From positions 3,038,001 through 3,102,000 of the forward strand of contig NZ_CP059163.1 in NCBI RefSeq assembly GCF_013466785.1: DNA of 64,000 nucleotides, in the 5' to 3' direction. The DNA comes from Nocardioides marinisabuli. Lineage in GTDB: Bacteria; Actinomycetota; Actinomycetes; Propionibacteriales; Nocardioidaceae. Positions 62,937-64,000 of the stretch are shown here, piece by piece. The notes under the pieces are model-generated. The model was not told the origin of the DNA. It ran no database searches and worked only from the letters and a program-made list of their open reading frames with translations. Numbering within the stretch: position 1 is the stretch's first letter; each line of letters starts with the position of its first letter. The position numbers were made by a program, and so were the translations under genes.

Positions 62937-64000
62937 CCTGGTCTCCTCATCCGGAAGCGGGATCGGCCGCGGCCGGCGGCGTCGGGCTGGCCCGGCTGGC
63001 CGGCCTGGCCCGGGTCGGCGGACGGCTGCTCGCCGGTGGCGCCGGTGGGCGCGGGCAGGCTGTCACCCGACAGGGTCGCGGCCAGCGCGCGCAGTGCCGC
63101 GCTGCTGGTGTGGTCGGGGGAGTCGACGACGATCGGCACCCCGGAGTTGGTGGAGGCCGCGATCTCGATCGACGAGCCCACCTGGGTGGCGATCGGCATG
63201 CCGAGGATCGCCTCGACCTTCTCGGGGCCGATCCCGACCGCGTCGTCGGCGCGGTTGAGCAGCAGGTGCCGGTGCCCGCGCGCGATGTCGAGCATGTCGA
63301 GGGTCTCCAGCGCCACCTTGACGTTCTTGAGCGTGGGCACGTCGAGGGTGGCCACGATGACGCACTCGTCGGTCTCGTCGAGGGCGGTCAGCACCTGCTC
63401 GTCGAAGGCGGGCGCGGTGTCGACGACCACGTGGTCGAACGACTCGCGCAGGGTGCGCAGCACCCGGGTGACCAGCGCCGGGGTGACCCGCTCGCGGGCG
63501 TCGGGGTGGGCCGGCGCGGCCAGCACCATCAGCGACTGGGCGTGGCGGGTCAGCAGCCCGTCGAGCTGCTCGACGTCGAGGTCCTGCTCCGAGCCGATCG
63601 CGTGCTCGATGGAGTGCGTCGGGAAGAGCTGCATGGTGATCGCCACGTCGCCGAAGGCCAGGTCGAGGTCGACCAGGCACACGCGCCGGGCGCCCCCGTC
63701 GGAGAGCGCCAGCGCCAGGTTGACCGCCATCGTGGTCTTGCCGACGCCGCCCTTGGGGGAGAAGACGGTGACCACGCGACCGACCTGGTGGGCGCCCGCC
63801 GGCCCGCGCAGGGCGACGTGCAGCTCGTGGGCGCGCCCGACCGACGACGCGAGCCCGGGCAGGTCGCCCTCGGGCACCACGTCGCGGGCACCCGCCTGCA
63901 TCGCCCGGGTCAGCACGCCGGTGTCGAGCTCGGAGCGCACCAGCACCACGCTGACGGTGGGGCGGGTGGTGCGCAGGTCCTCGCAGACCTTCAGCGCGTC
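62933..64000 (-). CDS. tadZ: Tad pilus localisation ATPase TadZ/CpaE (N-terminus beyond window)
   Basis: At least 356 residues; open to the window edge. The visible start is the end of a receiver-like domain (TTRPTVSVVLVRSELD...ARDVV), then a MinD/ParA-type ATPase with deviant Walker A SPKGGVGKTT, CLVDLDLAFGDVA and VVVDTAPAF. A Gly/Pro/Gln-rich tail (about last 35 residues) ends RFRMRRPG. CpaE/TadZ positions the pilus machine. Stop overlaps the tadA ATG. Confidence 0.88.
   Translation of the reverse strand, partial: DALKVCEDLRTTRPTVSVVLVRSELDTGVLTRAMQAGARDVVPEGDLPGLASSVGRAHELHVALRGPAGAHQVGRVVTVFSPKGGVGKTTMAVNLALALSDGGARRVCLVDLDLAFGDVAITMQLFPTHSIEHAIGSEQDLDVEQLDGLLTRHAQSLMVLAAPAHPDARERVTPALVTRVLRTLRESFDHVVVDTAPAFDEQVLTALDETDECVIVATLDVPTLKNVKVALETLDMLDIARGHRHLLLNRADDAVGIGPEKVEAILGMPIATQVGSSIEIAASTNSGVPIVVDSPDHTSSAALRALAATLSGDSLPAPTGATGEQPSADPGQAGQPGQPDAAGRGRSRFRMRRPG

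Overview
The window is very GC-rich bacterial DNA with short spacers, frequent GTG/TTG starts and many ATGA/GTGA gene overlaps. Gene content and order point to a high-GC actinomycete, most likely the Nocardioides/Propionibacteriales group (inferred from family content; no marker gene was compared). About 62 protein genes are supported. I saw no tRNA, rRNA, CRISPR array or insertion sequence.

Region 1 (1-5.7 kb) is the translation/RNA block infB (5' end missing), rbfA, truB, ribF and a multi-pass membrane protein. Region 2 (5.7-12 kb) is a complete fructose PTS: fruR-fruK-fruA-ptsH on the minus strand and ptsI divergent from it across a compact bidirectional promoter, so HPr, enzyme I, the fructose permease and 1-phosphofructokinase are all encoded together. 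Region 3 (12-18.7 kb) resumes the conserved actinobacterial order: rpsO, pnp, an M16 peptidase and dapB, with an F420/NADP-type reductase and a small methyltransferase on the other strand. Region 4 (18.8-25 kb) is accessory: a secreted M4 metalloprotease, a frame-disrupted azlC/azlD pair, an acetyltransferase, an aldo/keto reductase, an EamA-like transporter and a DUF3043 protein. Region 5 (25-29 kb) is a phage-shock/membrane-stress operon pspA-pspAA-htpX-pspAB followed by a GAF histidine kinase.

Region 6 (29-51 kb) carries nadA, an acetyltransferase, glycerate kinase, an ErpA/IscA Fe-S carrier, adenosine-kinase-like adoK, cysteine desulfurase plus TusA, and then the respiratory supercomplex: ctaC-ctaD-ctaF on plus, an L,D-transpeptidase, and ctaE-qcrC-qcrA-qcrB on minus, followed by ctaG, a receiver-like protein, trpD, an AsnC-type domain and a DEDD exonuclease/GIY-YIG fusion. 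Much of this order matches the Mycobacterium tuberculosis Rv2190c-Rv2205c neighbourhood as I recall it. Region 7 (50.5-56 kb) has a coiled-coil NYN protein, a small Cys-rich protein, an NlpC/P60 cell-wall hydrolase behind a candidate c-di-AMP (ydaO-type) riboswitch, and two membrane/secreted metalloproteases. Region 8 (56-64 kb, minus strand) is a Tad/Flp pilus locus: tadZ (cut by the window end), tadA, a VWA-TadB fusion, tadC, a NarL-type two-component pair in the same operon, and an Flp pilin.

The most unusual non-coding features are two intergenic elements built on a 22-bp period with inverted copies, both between convergent genes (29.2 and 47.5 kb); a recurring TAnnnT box placed 6-7 nt before start codons at 14 genes, which predicts leaderless mRNAs; and long terminator hairpins that contain the stop codon of the gene they end. 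No large undescribed protein system is evident. The 22-bp elements are the best candidates for something not well described.
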